From: Nematopogon swammerdamellus
Taxonomy: Eukaryota > Arthropoda > Insecta > Lepidoptera > Adelidae
Direction of reading: 5' to 3'
Assembly: GCA_946902875.1 (NCBI GenBank)
Contig: OX336354.1
Location: 9,521,247-9,585,246, forward strand
Length of the DNA: 64,000 nt
A model generated the notes under the pieces. That model saw only the letters and a list, made by a program, of their open reading frames with translations. It ran no database searches and was not told the origin of the DNA. Below, one piece after another: positions 20,476 through 31,879 of this stretch; position 1 is the first letter of the stretch, and each line of letters starts with the position of its first letter. The position numbers were made by a program, and so were the translations under genes.

Positions 20476-22184
20476 TGGTATTAGTTTATGAGTATAACGT
20501 TTTAAATTTAAATTAAATAATGTATTATGAAATATGTTTTTCATAATACATACATTATTTAATTTAAATAAATTGTATAAATAAATAATTTAAATTTTAA
20601 TAAATTGTTATGTTCTTGTAATAACATCAGATATTTTTGCAATAAAATAATGTATTCGTTTTTCCACACAAAACTGACAACCAATACAAAACGTTAATTT
20701 ATTTAAATAGTTTAGGTATGGTGAAACGCAATACAAATAAAGTTGTTTAAGTGTCTGGATTTGCCAGACAATGTCAGACTATCGCGCGGATCCCGACCTG
20801 TCGCTGACGGCAATTTCGACAGCAAAGTTGTAGGGCGTCTCCGATCCGCCCGCCCTTGGGAATTTTGCTACAGCGTGTTGTGTTGGGTTGTGGCTTGACA
20901 AAAGGTATTAATAATGCATTGGGGTTCCGCAAACTGTGTCTCTCGACATTTTCTCGGAAAGATAGTTCTCGATGTTCGCCTAATAGTTAGTGTCTGATAT
21001 TTTTTCTATAGTTTTGCACTCTCACAATACATGAACACAAAAATGTTCATAAATTTTTTCAGATGTTCATTTATAGTTTTTCATGTTTATAAATATGTTG
21101 TATGCACTTGTTTTGCAGTATAGAAGTAGAACTTATTGCATAATGTTAATTTAATCCAGTAAACCTAGTACCTACACAGTGTACTATAAGCATTGTTAGT
21201 GTACACGTTTTCTCACAGCTTCATTACCGGATAGCGCATGCACCATAAAACAAAGATTGGCGGTTTGCGGCGCACTAAACTTCAAACTTTTTTGGCAATG
21301 TTGTGGGTAGACGATCGAAATTTTACGTCTATTTCATTCAGACTAACGAGGACTACCAGCGAAGTCGCTCTACAGTCTCCGATGGGCCCGGATATGTTCG
21401 GTGAAGCCATTGCAAGCTTAGATCCACACCTTCCTTTTTAGCACTCTCTCGTTCACGCGAGCGTTCGTAAGAGATTCCGTCGCCCGCTGTATGAGCGAGA
21501 TTATTATTTGCTATATTAAAATTCTTTATCGATTTATTGTCAGCTCCGAATTCGTCAACTCGCGTGATTGTATTCGGGCGAACGTAATTTTTTCTTTTCG
21601 AACTTCATTCTTTGATATTTTGCAACATTGCTTTGATTTTCTCATTTCTTTTCGATCAAAGTTCTCGAGAGGCGCTTTGATCTGACTTCGCTGGAAAATA
21701 AATAAGAAAATAATTACTTGCGGTATAATGCCTTTGTGATGGAAGATCCTTCTGTAAGTATCGCATTGATGACTAATTATAATGAATACTCGGCGGGCGG
21801 GGGTGGATCTGGTGAATGGAAAATTTCATTTCATTATCTGAATTTTGTAAATGCTGGAATTCGTCGGACAATTTTATATGAGTATTCATAATTTAATATA
21901 ATAATATATAGACACGAAATTAAGAATTTTTAAGGTTGCAATTTCAAAGCTGAATTAAGGTGGAAAAGTAGAGTCCAGGCTAAATTGGGTTCAATAAAAA
22001 TCAGTTTCATCATTATGAGGTGCAAGAAGGTAAGTCAATGGTATTTATGATAAAAGTTCTAATTATTTTTGCCATTTAATTTCATTTCTACTGTTTTATT
22101 ACGTTGTGCTATAACTATTTGGAGAATGTCTAAAACTACAAAAGATCTAAGAACTTAGGCGTTTTAATTGAAACATACGATCAT
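20476..22184. other. Intronic DNA with a palindrome and a possible regulatory block
   Basis: An AT-rich palindrome centred near 20540 pairs AAATAATGTATTATGAAA with its complement. The 20760-20960 part is more GC-rich and contains Sox-like ACAATG and ACAAAAG cores; it matches nothing else in the window. Function is unproven. Confidence 0.35.
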
Positions 22185-22524
22185 ACATACATGTCACACA
22201 CGCTGAATCCCGACAATCGGGGTAAGGAGAGTAATCGGTGTCCTGCTGCAAGAACTCTGGTAAATTACAGCACTACACCGACCACCACGTTTCGCAAAGT
22301 ATTCGAATAAGATTCAATCGATGAAACAGCAAGCAAGGCACGAAGACCCACCTGCTGCATGACTCGGTGGAAGTACCGCGCCAAGGTGAGAGGTGGCGAT
22401 CCAGTCGCCCTTTAGCATGACATCTTGTCCTTATCCCTTAACCGCCTACGTGCATCGCCTTACGACATGCATGGGGAGAGATGCAGTGGGGCTATTCTTT
22501 TTAAGTACCGGCCCGACACGGTAC
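22185..22524 (-). repeat. Hairpin-bearing dispersed repeat, full copy
   Basis: Minus-strand copy closely matching 16313-16645, from the CATACATACATG end through the TGAATCCCGACAATCGGGG hairpin-like block to CCGGCCCGACACGGTA. Confidence 0.88.
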
Positions 22525-22920
22525 TATTAATAATACCTCGAAACAAAAGACTAGGAAATCTAACCTTCGTTACAAAAAACCAAATCATATGTCATACAAG
22601 ATTTTCCCCATGCTCGGTTCTATGGAAATGAGTACATTCCCTCAATTCCCTCCAGCTATTGTAACGTACGGGGTAACCCGAGGGCCAGGAGCGAACAATA
22701 AAAAAAAGCCCCAACAAGACAAGTGAAAGGGTAGCAGGGGAGGGGGAGGAGGCATCCGTCTTGCTGCGTCCGATGCCGCCCTCCTGTGTTATGGTGAGAA
22801 TAGTGCGGAATAAAGAAAATACATTCCGGTCGAATTAAGAAGCACGTCGTCAGGACTCACGCACTCTATGTACTTGCGCGCGCTAACTACCTACCGCCCG
22901 GTGGACCGCCGGCGATCTAA

Positions 22921-22972
22921 TTCAGTGGAAATATTCAGTGGAAATATTCAGTGGAAATATTCAGTGGAAATT
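22921..22972 (+). repeat. Short tandem repeat, four ~14-bp units
   Basis: The unit TTCAGTGGAAATA is repeated nearly perfectly four times in a GC-richer block. No relation to neighbouring elements. Confidence 0.9.
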
Positions 22973-23264
22973 CGACAGCCGCGCGAAACATATCTACACG
23001 CGCGCCCACGCTACTGCGCGCAGCTGCAAAGCAATAATCACTTTACACTCGATCGTTTAGGTACATTTTCGCACGCAGCGATTGGCGACGTGAAACATTA
23101 GGCTATTAAAGCCGAAGGTATGGGACTTTTTCTATGGAGAGATTTATCTGTTACATACGAAGTAACTATTAAGTAATCTGTGCATGACGTCGTTTTCAAG
23201 TCGTCTCTCTAGCTAGAGAGACGGAAGGAAAGAAATACCACTAATCTATAGTACTAGGTGAGCC

Positions 23265-23560
23265 TTTCTCGTGCGTCACTCTCGAAAAAACATGCCACCA
23301 ACCGAAATCTGCTTATGAGCTGAGTTCACAATGACTGATGGTTGTGTTGTATGGCTGACCGCAAATAGGCGAGTGAGGAGCGTCAGCGCATTCATAGCAA
23401 GAGATGGTTTATAATGCGATTAGTTGAATATATTGTGGTGAAAATTGCATGTGAAGACACACACTCTTGTTTACCGACAGGTAGATAACATGTTTCATCA
23501 CGCTTTTCCTCTTCTAGAAATTTAATTCGGTGAGAAATTTTGAACATTTTATTAATATGT
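23265..23560 (+). repeat. Dispersed repeat shared with 51365-51600
   Basis: Blocks TGAGTTCACAATGACTGATG, GTGTTGTAT, GCGAGTGAGGAGCG and GACAGGTAGATAACATG recur in the same order at 51365-51600. A further pair, AAAATGCTGACAC, occurs about 190 to 220 bases downstream in both. Family unknown to me. Confidence 0.7.
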
Positions 23561-25499
23561 ATGTAGACAGAGGTTGAATGCTATACAGTAAAGTGAACTA
23601 CTTAAATTTTTTAAGCTATGCTATAAGTGAAAACGTTTTCACTCGACGTCCACCACGTTTTACAACAATAACTTGTTGAAATGTTTTCATTTTGGCTGCA
23701 TTTGATTTTATTATGTTTTCAGCTGTTATTCGGGAAAAATTAAAAAGAAGTGGGGTATCAATCAAAGTAATTAAAAAATGCTGACACTGGATTGATACCG
23801 ACCCCGGCCGCATGCAAAACTAACGTATAGAGTATGACTAATTCTCTATTTAGCCTCTGTTCCATTGTTCCTCAAAGCCTAAGATTTTTTCAAATTAATT
23901 CCTTGGGTACAGACACTTTTTACCACAAGCCATCACGTGGAGTAATTGACATGACATGACGCACGCGGCTGCATGAGCCTAGTGTAGTTCTAACCCTCGG
24001 TTTGTCTTGCATCGAAGGCATATCCACTATTCTGTCTACAGCTCAGCCCCTGCTCACTTTACAATGCACTCATTATTATTTTACGCCTAGTTTGATGGAG
24101 CGCTCCACCGTCGTCGTCCGTAGCCGCAAGTCTCTTTTGACTCGCGGGGCCATTTGTCAAGTTATTACCTTTTTATTGAATACCTGGGAGCTCTTATTCT
24201 AGACCCCTATCGAGTCGCGTTCCAGACGATGTCTATAATCTAGATATTTTTCTGTAGGCTGTGTGTGGAACTACGAAAAATGTACGTTGAAATCACACAG
24301 TTAAGCTTATGATGCCTGTAGCTGAAGTAATAACAGAACGAGGAAAAAAGCACGTCCCAGCTCGCCCACCAGATACGAGGTAAATATTTTGTCAGAAAAC
24401 ATAAATTTTTGGAAGTGTAGTATTATAAAACCTCGCATGTTCACCGTCCAATGTATAAATCCAATAAATAAAATTAACCATAACGCGACCAGCATGAATG
24501 TTTTATTCCAAATAAAGGACGGACATGCAGGACATTATCATTTTTAGTGCTCGCCACACCGATTCCATATTCTGATGGAATTTTTGATGCACTACATGGC
24601 AACACAGACGTCGCGCAGCGCTCGCATTGGACAACGTGAATATTGTATGAGCCAATCACTGCATTCCTGTGCTAAACATTGCCGACGTTGCATTCCAATT
24701 TCAAATCGAATGTTGCCAAAGAGGGAAGAGATGATAAAATAACGGGAATAAAAATAAGGTTCCTTGGATACGAATTATGTTGGTGGCCATATATTATTGA
24801 CGATGTTCATTTCATTTATTATTTGTACACCTATGTTTGACCGCTTGCTGTGCTTGACGCTTGCGTCATGCTTGTGAGTTTTCTTGGAGAACATGAATTT
24901 ATAAAAGTAGAGACACTTTGTCTCTCCCTACCCCATTATAAGACAGTGTTTAAAATTAGATTTTTAATAAAATCGCATGATTAAAATTGCAGCATATTCT
25001 TATTGACAAAAACTTTTAACGCTTTTACATTGTCCGTTTTCAGTATGATGATAAACCTACCCAATATTTTGAAAATGATAAACATAACTATTAATTAATA
25101 ATTTGGAAAATAAACAGGATGTACACGTTTGTTATTGTTGCTATAATTGTCATTAACGCACAGTTTGTACCAGTTTAAACACAAATTCAGGCCTCGTTAA
25201 GTCGGTCACACGTCGAGACTGGAGATAACCTACGACCCTCGAAACTTATTGTTTGTCTCACGCTGCGAACAAAATGTCTACTTTTGGTGAGGTACATTAT
25301 GTATCTATGATATAATTTTGTAGTTCTGTGTGACTAGTGACTAGACCGCACGATCAAAGTCTACCACGCGTAAACGGAAAATCGACTGGGCACAAAGTGA
25401 CTGAAGTCACGCGGCGCGAGTGACGAAAGAAGGTTGCTTGGGTGACTAAAATCGATCGCGTTAACACGATTCCTTGTCGACTGTTCGCTGAGAGCTGCA
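23561..25499. other. Intronic DNA, no gene seen
   Basis: Short open frames only, none with splice or protein-family support. Confidence 0.5.
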
Positions 25500-25905
25500 A
25501 GCGGCGGGTGGCCGAGTGGTTTGGGCATCGGCTTCTCATGCGAGAGGTCCGAGGTTCGAATCCGGCCGGCGTGTACCAATGAGTTTTTTCTGACGAAAAA
25601 ATTTACGAGCATACGTACACCTGCTGCTTCACCGTTCGGAACCGGTGTAAAACTGTAGGTCCCTTCCCTTGCACCTTACTAGGTGGTAGACTCAAATTGT
25701 AGCCGATTGGGTTGGTACCACCGTACTGGATGTAAGATGGCCGCATAGCAGCTCAGCTGTGTTCACCTCTAGTCCAGTATAGCCAGCAATCCAGAGAAGT
25801 CTCCGGTATGGCACTTATCTTCTCGGAGGTGATATTGGCTAGTCAGAGCGTGTGCTTTGGCTCCTCTGACTCAGCCACCCATAGCGGATAACATTTAAAA
25901 AAAAG
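25500..25905 (+). mobile_element. tRNA-headed SINE sharing its core with the 5S-headed SINE
   Basis: The head has a good polymerase III A box (TGGCCGAGTGGT) and a perfect B box (GGTTCGAATCC) at tRNA-like spacing, but acceptor and T stems do not pair well, so it is not a functional tRNA. The core (AACTGTAGGTCCCTTCCCTT, TTACTAGGTGGTA, GGTTGGTACCACCG) matches the 5S-headed SINE closely. The tail (TCGGAGGTGATATTGGCTAG, CAGCCACCCATAGCGG, A-run) is different. Another copy is at 60130-60385 on the minus strand. Confidence 0.85.
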
Positions 25906-26230
25906 TTCGTATGTCGGCTTCTTCGATCATGGTGATAGAAGACCGGCTCTCGTCGTCATGACGACGGCAGCTAGCGATTAAACGGATCAAGAACATTAAA
26001 GGTAGGGACGTCGGACCTTCCCCGCGCCAGCGTAACACGATATTAGTAAAAACGTACCAATAACATTCGTTACCACCCAATCAGAGCGCGATACCACCCA
26101 ATCAGAGCGCGCGCCGCTCCTCCGCTACCCGCGGAGCTCGGCGACGCTGGTTCTCATTATAAGCATTGGACAGTCCGACGTCCAACCTCTTCTAACGTTC
26201 TTGAAACGGATATGGGCTGTACGCACTACG

Positions 26231-26416
26231 CAGGGTTGCCAGGTGTCCACGTTTACCGTGAAAAGTCCATGTTTTCGATGTTCTGTCCGCGGTATTTTTT
26301 TGGTTCCCCAAAAAAATCATAGGTATTTTTCAAAAAAATCTAACCCGAAAAATCAGAGGGGGGACCCTCTGGTGAAAAATTTCCTCCTTATTTATCTGGG
26401 TCACCTGGCCATCCTG
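26231..26416. mobile_element. Small hAT-like MITE
   Basis: The ends CAGGGTTGCCAGGTG and CACCTGGCCATCCTG form imperfect terminal inverted repeats of hAT type (CAGGG start). At 186 bp it cannot encode a transposase. The flanks do not give a convincing 8-bp duplication, which lowers confidence. Confidence 0.5.
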
Positions 26417-26527
26417 ACTGTGCGTCCTGGCGCTGCGAGTCCCTTGATGACTATTATAGCCACGCGATTTTGTTCACCAGTGTGAATCCCGCATTACGAC
26501 GCATCACATTTGCACATAATATATGTA

Positions 26528-26752
26528 GAGTGTTTTCATTTTACGAAGGCACGAGGGGTATGAGGTAGGAAGTGGTGTGAGACCGCGCGGAGATCAGTAG
26601 GGAACGACTCGGTTCGACGGAGCGATGCGCAGACGTGTAGAACGTGTGTACCGACCGGGCACCGAGTTCGTTCTCTACTGAGCTCCGCGCGGTCGCCTCT
26701 CGTAACACTTCTTACCTCATACCCCGCGTACCTTCGTTAAATGAAAACACTC
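26528..26752. mobile_element. 225-bp fold-back MITE with TA target duplication
   Basis: GAGTGTTTTCATTT at the left is mirrored by AAATGAAAACACTC at the right, and similarity continues inward through GGGGTATGAGGTA and GACCGCGCGGAG, so nearly the whole element is an inverted repeat. TA lies immediately outside both ends, as in Tc1/mariner-type elements. No ORF. Confidence 0.85.
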
Positions 26753-26900
26753 TAGGTAGAGCTACCTAAGCTACGGTATTCACAGTCCGCTCTCTTAAGT
26801 GTAATTTGTAGACTTCCATCAATAGGATTTGTTGCGAGGTCATTCTTGAATTTAAACATTATTCGAAGTGAAATTTTCATTTCAGACTCCAGAAGACAGA

Positions 26901-27130
26901 CACTACCGCACTGAATGAAAGGTTGGTTTAAGCGGCTAGGTAAATAGTTCATGTCAGTTCAGTATAGCCGGCACGACCAAAGTGAAACACTGACAAGGCA
27001 AGTTCAAGAAAGTGTTAGGGCTGACTACACGGATGTTGTAGGACCTACAACATCCGTGTAGTGTAAAACTGTCGCGGTTGGCTACATCACCTACAATGTA
27101 GGTGATGTAGCCAACTGCGACAGTTTTAAT
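26901..27130 (+). mobile_element. SINE fragment ending in two tail-derived palindromes
   Basis: SINE sequence from CACTACCGCACTGAATG to the tail, then two perfect palindromes in a row. One is built on CGGATGTTGTAGG and its complement. The other is built on ACTGTCGCGGTTGGCTACA and GATGTAGCCAACTGCGACAG. Both are made of SINE 3'-tail sequence in inverted orientation. Confidence 0.85.
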
Positions 27131-27576
27131 TAAAAAAAAAACATCTTTTAACCTTATTTTTAACAAAATGTCGGATCATGAAGCCACGCACCGCCGCCGC
27201 GTCGTATAACATAGGTATATGTCTACATTTGACCCGACTGTATAAAATGTGAGCGATGTTACAAAATGACAATACTTTTAACCGAGCATTTGCGGTCGTG
27301 TGAGCACATCTCGAGAATGGTAAATCACTGTAGGACACATTAAAAATAAATAGAACATTACGCGTTTACACAATTCATAAAACCTCATATTATTATCTTG
27401 AGACAGGTTGGTTGTATATCTTGGACGTTGGTTATTAAGTGTGCTTCTTGGGGTTATGCAATCAATGTCTTAGAATAAAGAATTAATAAAAGTTAATATA
27501 AAGTTTAAATAAAGTTGTTATTGAAATTTTATTACATAGGAACTTAGTTTAAAAAAATAACAAATGCTTCATACAA
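27131..27576. other. Intronic DNA, no gene seen
   Basis: AT-rich, nothing recognised. Confidence 0.5.
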
Positions 27577-27986
27577 AAACTATTTAACGAAATATAAAAA
27601 CCGCTTTCAAAAATGTATGAAATAAAAAAAAATCGAACCCTAGAGTTGAAGGCGGTCGGTGATTTTTGCTTGCTTTAGCACCGCCTTCAACTCTAGGATT
27701 AGATTTTTTTTTATTTCATACATTTTTGAAGGCGGTTTTTATATTTCGTTAAATAGTTTCTTATTTCACAGTTTTTTTTAATAATTTTTTGCTATTAATG
27801 TACTCGGCGGAATCGCTTTCCAATCCGCCCTTGAACAAATTAAAATGGGACCACACGGGAAGCACCAGCTTTCAAATAAAAAAGAACTTTCAAAATCGGT
27901 TCACCCAGTCGAGAGTTATGAGGGGACAAACATAAAAAAAAACCGTCGAATTGAGAACATCCTCCTCTTTTTAAGTCGGTTAAAAA
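27577..27986 (-). mobile_element. Repeat ending in a long hairpin, copy 2
   Basis: Minus-strand copy of 2487-2930. The terminal hairpin (27577-27759) has ~78-bp arms, including AAACTATTTAACGAAATATA and GAACCCTAGAGTTGAAGGCG with their complements. The body follows with ACCACACGGGAAGCACC, TCGGTTCACCCAGTCGAGAG and AAGTCGGTTAAAA. Arms are better preserved than in copy 1, suggesting a younger insertion. Confidence 0.85.
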
Positions 27987-28361
27987 TCCATTAAAGTATC
28001 ACAATCTCCAATTTACAAATCCGAACTTTAGGCGAACGGAGCCGCAAGTTAAAACCTTGTTATAATTTGATAAATCAATACCGGTTCACTATAAATGGTA
28101 GATATCTATCTATCTACCAAACTACATAGTAAAAAGTAATAAAAAATTTGCTAAAAAACACTAATAGCCAGCGCGCCGTGCACGCAAGTTTGATTAATTG
28201 TTGTTTTAGGCATAACGCCTCAGTTTACCAACATGTGAAATAAGATGAATAAACTATTCCCATTAGTGGGCTTTCTTTTAACAGGATGTGTCTGAATATT
28301 CCTATGCACCTACTCACATTACAAATTTTATTTATATATTTTTTCGTGTAAATGTTTCTCC
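27987..28361. other. Intronic DNA, no gene seen
   Basis: Nothing recognised apart from a short CTATCTATCTA run. Confidence 0.5.
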
Positions 28362-28525
28362 AATATTTTTTTTTTTTTTTTTTATAGTAACGCGATACAC
28401 TTGCCGCCGTCAGCATGGATTGTTGAGCCGACGACACCCAAAAGCATTCGGTTTAGAACGGGGGCTGCGAATGCCGTGCCGGCGTGACAGATGCCTTTTT
28501 ACGCTTCTCTTGAAAGATCCTTATC
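28362..28525 (-). pseudogene. LINE-A 3' end, short copy
   Basis: T-run (poly(A) on the minus strand) followed by sequence corresponding to 20243-20470, including GCGAATGCCGTGCCGGCGTG, the complement of the SGRHGIR codons. Very short and degenerate. Confidence 0.6.
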
Positions 28526-28837
28526 GTATCCGTAATTGGTGACAATTCTTACGTATACAATTCGAATCTTATAAATTACCTTTATTAAATTATTTATTTC
28601 TTTATTGAGAGTGTTTGTATGCTGGTTTATCATATAAATTACTTATTTTCCTCAAATTCTGAATGCATAAATTTTTTTTAAATTATAATTTTTTTATTTG
28701 AATACATAATATTTTATTTGTTTTCCCTTAGTTAAATTTTATCCTTAAATTTATATATTATAGATATGTGAATACTTAATTTTAAAACAATTGAGTAATG
28801 CTCATTTAATCGATTTTCATTAGATTAGTAAGCATTC

Positions 28838-28960
28838 AAAGGTTGACTGGGAAAAATCCCTGTAAGGGATAAGTCCGCCTTTGCCTCATGTAAATTCCTT
28901 ATCGTTTGGTAAAATGTGTTGGAGCAATAATGTATTTCTATCTATCTATCTATCCATTTT
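28838..28960 (+). mobile_element. LINE 3'-end fragment
   Basis: Contains GGTTGACTGGGAAAAATCCC, GGGATAAGTCCGCCTTTG and GCAATAATGTATTTCTATC with a CTAT-repeat tail. Plus-strand counterpart of 730-840. Confidence 0.65.
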
Positions 28961-31014
28961 AAGTAAGTAATTGTTCGTCTAACTAAACAAATCACCTTTT
29001 ATTTAATTGTCTCGCCCCGGCTTGTATAATACGCCAGCCGCCTCGTCATAACTCTTGATTAATCTGGACTGTAGGTACATTAACGAAGATGTTAAAACGT
29101 TAACGCTAGATAGTTAGTAAGTTACTTCTTAATTCGTGGTCGCGGTATTAACAATGTGATTATAGTTAAGCCGCAACTGTTGGGCTGCGTGCACACTGTA
29201 CGGTCAATGCTTTGTCATCAGTTTTACATTTTTCGTTTTTAGATTATATTTTATTTGTTATTAACTTGTTTTGTAATTACACCTATTTTATCTATCCTTG
29301 AAACTTATTTGTGGTAAAAATATTGTTTTTATTTTCGTATGTGAAAATATAATTTTAAGATTTCGTACCCCGTACGAAATTTGAAATTTTCAAAATTCCC
29401 CGGTTGACATTTTCACAGAATATGTGTTATTTTGGTGGATATAAAAACAAATAACAAAACAATTAAAAAGTGAAAAATTAAGGGGTCCCCATACAAGAAA
29501 AGTGTTTTCCTTGTTTTTTTTTGTGCTGCAGAAACCTCGGTGCGCATTTCCGACTTGCACTTGACGGAGCTTACAAATATAGAGAACAGTGGAAAAAAAG
29601 CTAGTTTCGCAAAAGTATACAGAAACCGGTTTTTTCATATCCCGGCAAGACACTATTCTCGACGAAAATTTTTGGTCTGAAAATTTTTTTTAAAGTTAAA
29701 AAAAAATGTGTTCCCAAAAGCAAGCACATTATAAGAATTGTATTGAAACTACGAAAACGCATTCTACTTATTGTATGCATTCCATTTCCATGGTCCAGAA
29801 AGCGGACTTATTACAGAAGTAAATATATTTCAGTCAACCTTGCGCAAATCATCAATTTAGTAACTGTTTCCCATGTTTTTTTTTCTTCACTGATTTTCTT
29901 CAGTACTACTCGAGAGCCACGCACGATATTATTATGCAAGTCTACCGCTGATTATATTATTGTTATTTTCACTTTATTAACTTTAATGAAAATGATAATA
30001 CAAAAGTAATATCGTTGCACAATTTATATTATTATGAAGTAGATATTATGTATGCCTATGCATAATAAAGATTGGGCCTTTGGTTTCAAGTTCTTAAACA
30101 TGCGAGCGAGTGGTGATTTCATATCTCTTGCAACCTTTTGAACATCTCAAACAGATAATAATAAATATAGAAATAACACCAGATTTACACACACACACGC
30201 ACAAGACGCAATTTTTTTCATTGTGGGGTAGGTTAGGTTAGGTATACGAGAGAGATAAATATTCGGCCTATGGCCTCGTGAACGCATAATCATGCGAACG
30301 CAGTATGATAAAAATGTCACATAATATCACGACAATCAAAGCATATTATGAACCCAGTCAAAATAAAGACAACTGAAAATTTTCCGCTTTAGTAGTTTTT
30401 ACCTAATTATAATAAAGATGATCACACTATAATAAATATGTCTGCCTGACTGACCACTTGCAAAAATACAGACATATAATATAATAATATGTATGTGCGT
30501 GCAGAAAACCGTAATGAATAAATAATTTAGATTTGTTTGAGACCAATAATTGAATACAATAGATAATAGAAATAATATTATTGTTCCACAAACATTTTAC
30601 AAAAGCAAACGCAATTCCATATAAAAGAAACGTTAAAAGCCCATCGCTCTAGTTAGATGTTATCTAGCTAGTAGATCTAGTGACGCGGATCGCGCATTCA
30701 AAACGTTTTGCAATTAACAAGGAATTTGGAATTGCATTACATGCAAAATATCTTAAGAAAATAATTATAATAAAACAAACTTTAAATACTAATTACAAAG
30801 AAACAAATACAGATTATTATTAATTATTATATTTAAATTATATTATAATATCTATGCCTTTAGATTTAAAAAAAATTACCTAAATTAGACTAATACATAA
30901 AACTCAAATTTAACCTGAAGTAGAAATATCAGTATAAAAATTTATTATTATACATTTTAGATTATAATTTTATTTTAATTTTAAATTATATTATTTGTTC
31001 CAAAAAACCTTTTG
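28961..31014. other. Intronic AT-rich DNA, no gene seen
   Basis: Very AT-rich, with a GTTAGGTTAGGTA stretch near 30230 resembling one and a half insect telomere units (TTAGG), too short to be meaningful. No gene or repeat recognised. Confidence 0.5.
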
Positions 31015-31195
31015 CATGTTTGAGGACACTAATAAAGAAATTCCTTCGCAGGGAGTTGTGGCCGTCCGGTGTGGTGCTTCTGAGCTACAATCGGGACTTT
31101 CAGCGTGAGGTCGCGCGCCCTACGTACGCAGACCAGTACGACGCATACCGGTCTCTATTGAGACTGAGACCCGTACAAACACAAGTGGATAAATA
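31015..31195 (+). other. Unidentified ~56-codon GC-rich open frame
   Basis: A frame reading KKFLRRELWPSGVVLLSYNR, then DFQREVARPTYADQYDAYRS, ends in TQVDK and a stop. An AATAAA signal follows about 60 bases on. The GC-rich codons stand out from AT-rich flanks. It looks like the 3' end of a retroelement ORF, but I do not recognise the family, and no ATG opens it. Confidence 0.4.
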
Positions 31196-31383
31196 ATTCT
31201 TATGTTAGGACATTTAATATATATTTTTGTAATATGGCCCTAGTTGGCTGAAATAAATAAAATATAAACATATAGGCGAAACACTTGAGTGTAAGAAATG
31301 AAAAAAAAAAGTTAAATACATATAGACTTTTTTCATATGCAGACTAGAAATTGTAAAAATATCATACATACGATACACACGCA

Positions 31384-31720
31384 TGTTAAGCAACGCTGGG
31401 TGCGGTCAGTACTTGGATGGGTGACCGCTGACCGTTGGAGGCTGACCGAGGTTCGGATTCCTCGTAAAACTGTAGGTACATCCCTCATAATCTTACTTGG
31501 TGGTAGGGTTTAACCCGCCCGGGTTGGTACCACCGCACTGAATGAAACGTCGGTCTAAACGGCTATGTAAATAATTTGTGTTTTCCGACCAGTTCAGTGT
31601 AGCCGGCACGATCAAAGGGGGAAGCACTGACATGGCACCTAGTTCACCCGGTGTTATGGGCTGACATCACGGACGTTGTAGGTGATGTAGCCAACCGTGT
31701 CAGATTCCATAAAAAAAAAA
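31384..31720 (+). mobile_element. 5S-headed SINE lacking the tRNA-like segment
   Basis: Begins TGTTAAGCAACGCTGGGTGC inside the 5S-like part, then box C-like GTACTTGGATGGGTGACCGC, the full core, and a tail with an A-run. Well preserved. Confidence 0.9.
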
Positions 31721-31721
31721 A

Positions 31722-31879
31722 CACGCTTATCCTGACAATCGAGGTAAGCAGAGTAATCGGTGTTGTACCGCAAGTACTCTTTACGAAACCGACCACCACG
31801 TTTAGCAATGTATTACAAGATCAACTATCAAGCAGCATCTAAGGCACGAAAACCCACCTGCTTCATGATTCGGCGGTAA
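31722..31879 (-). repeat. Partial hairpin-bearing repeat
   Basis: ACGCTTATCCTGACAATCGA, GGTGTTGTACCGCAAG, ACCGACCACCACGTTTAGCA and CCCACCTGCTTCATGATTCG follow the family order, but the 5' third is missing and the hairpin has lost pairing. It abuts a SINE A-tail. Confidence 0.75.

Noticed and set aside
25500..25580. Possible tRNA gene
   Set aside because: A and B boxes are good, but the T stem and acceptor stem do not pair, and the sequence continues into a SINE core with an A-run.
30225..30245. Telomere-like TTAGG repeat
   Set aside because: Fewer than three units; expected by chance in AT-rich DNA.
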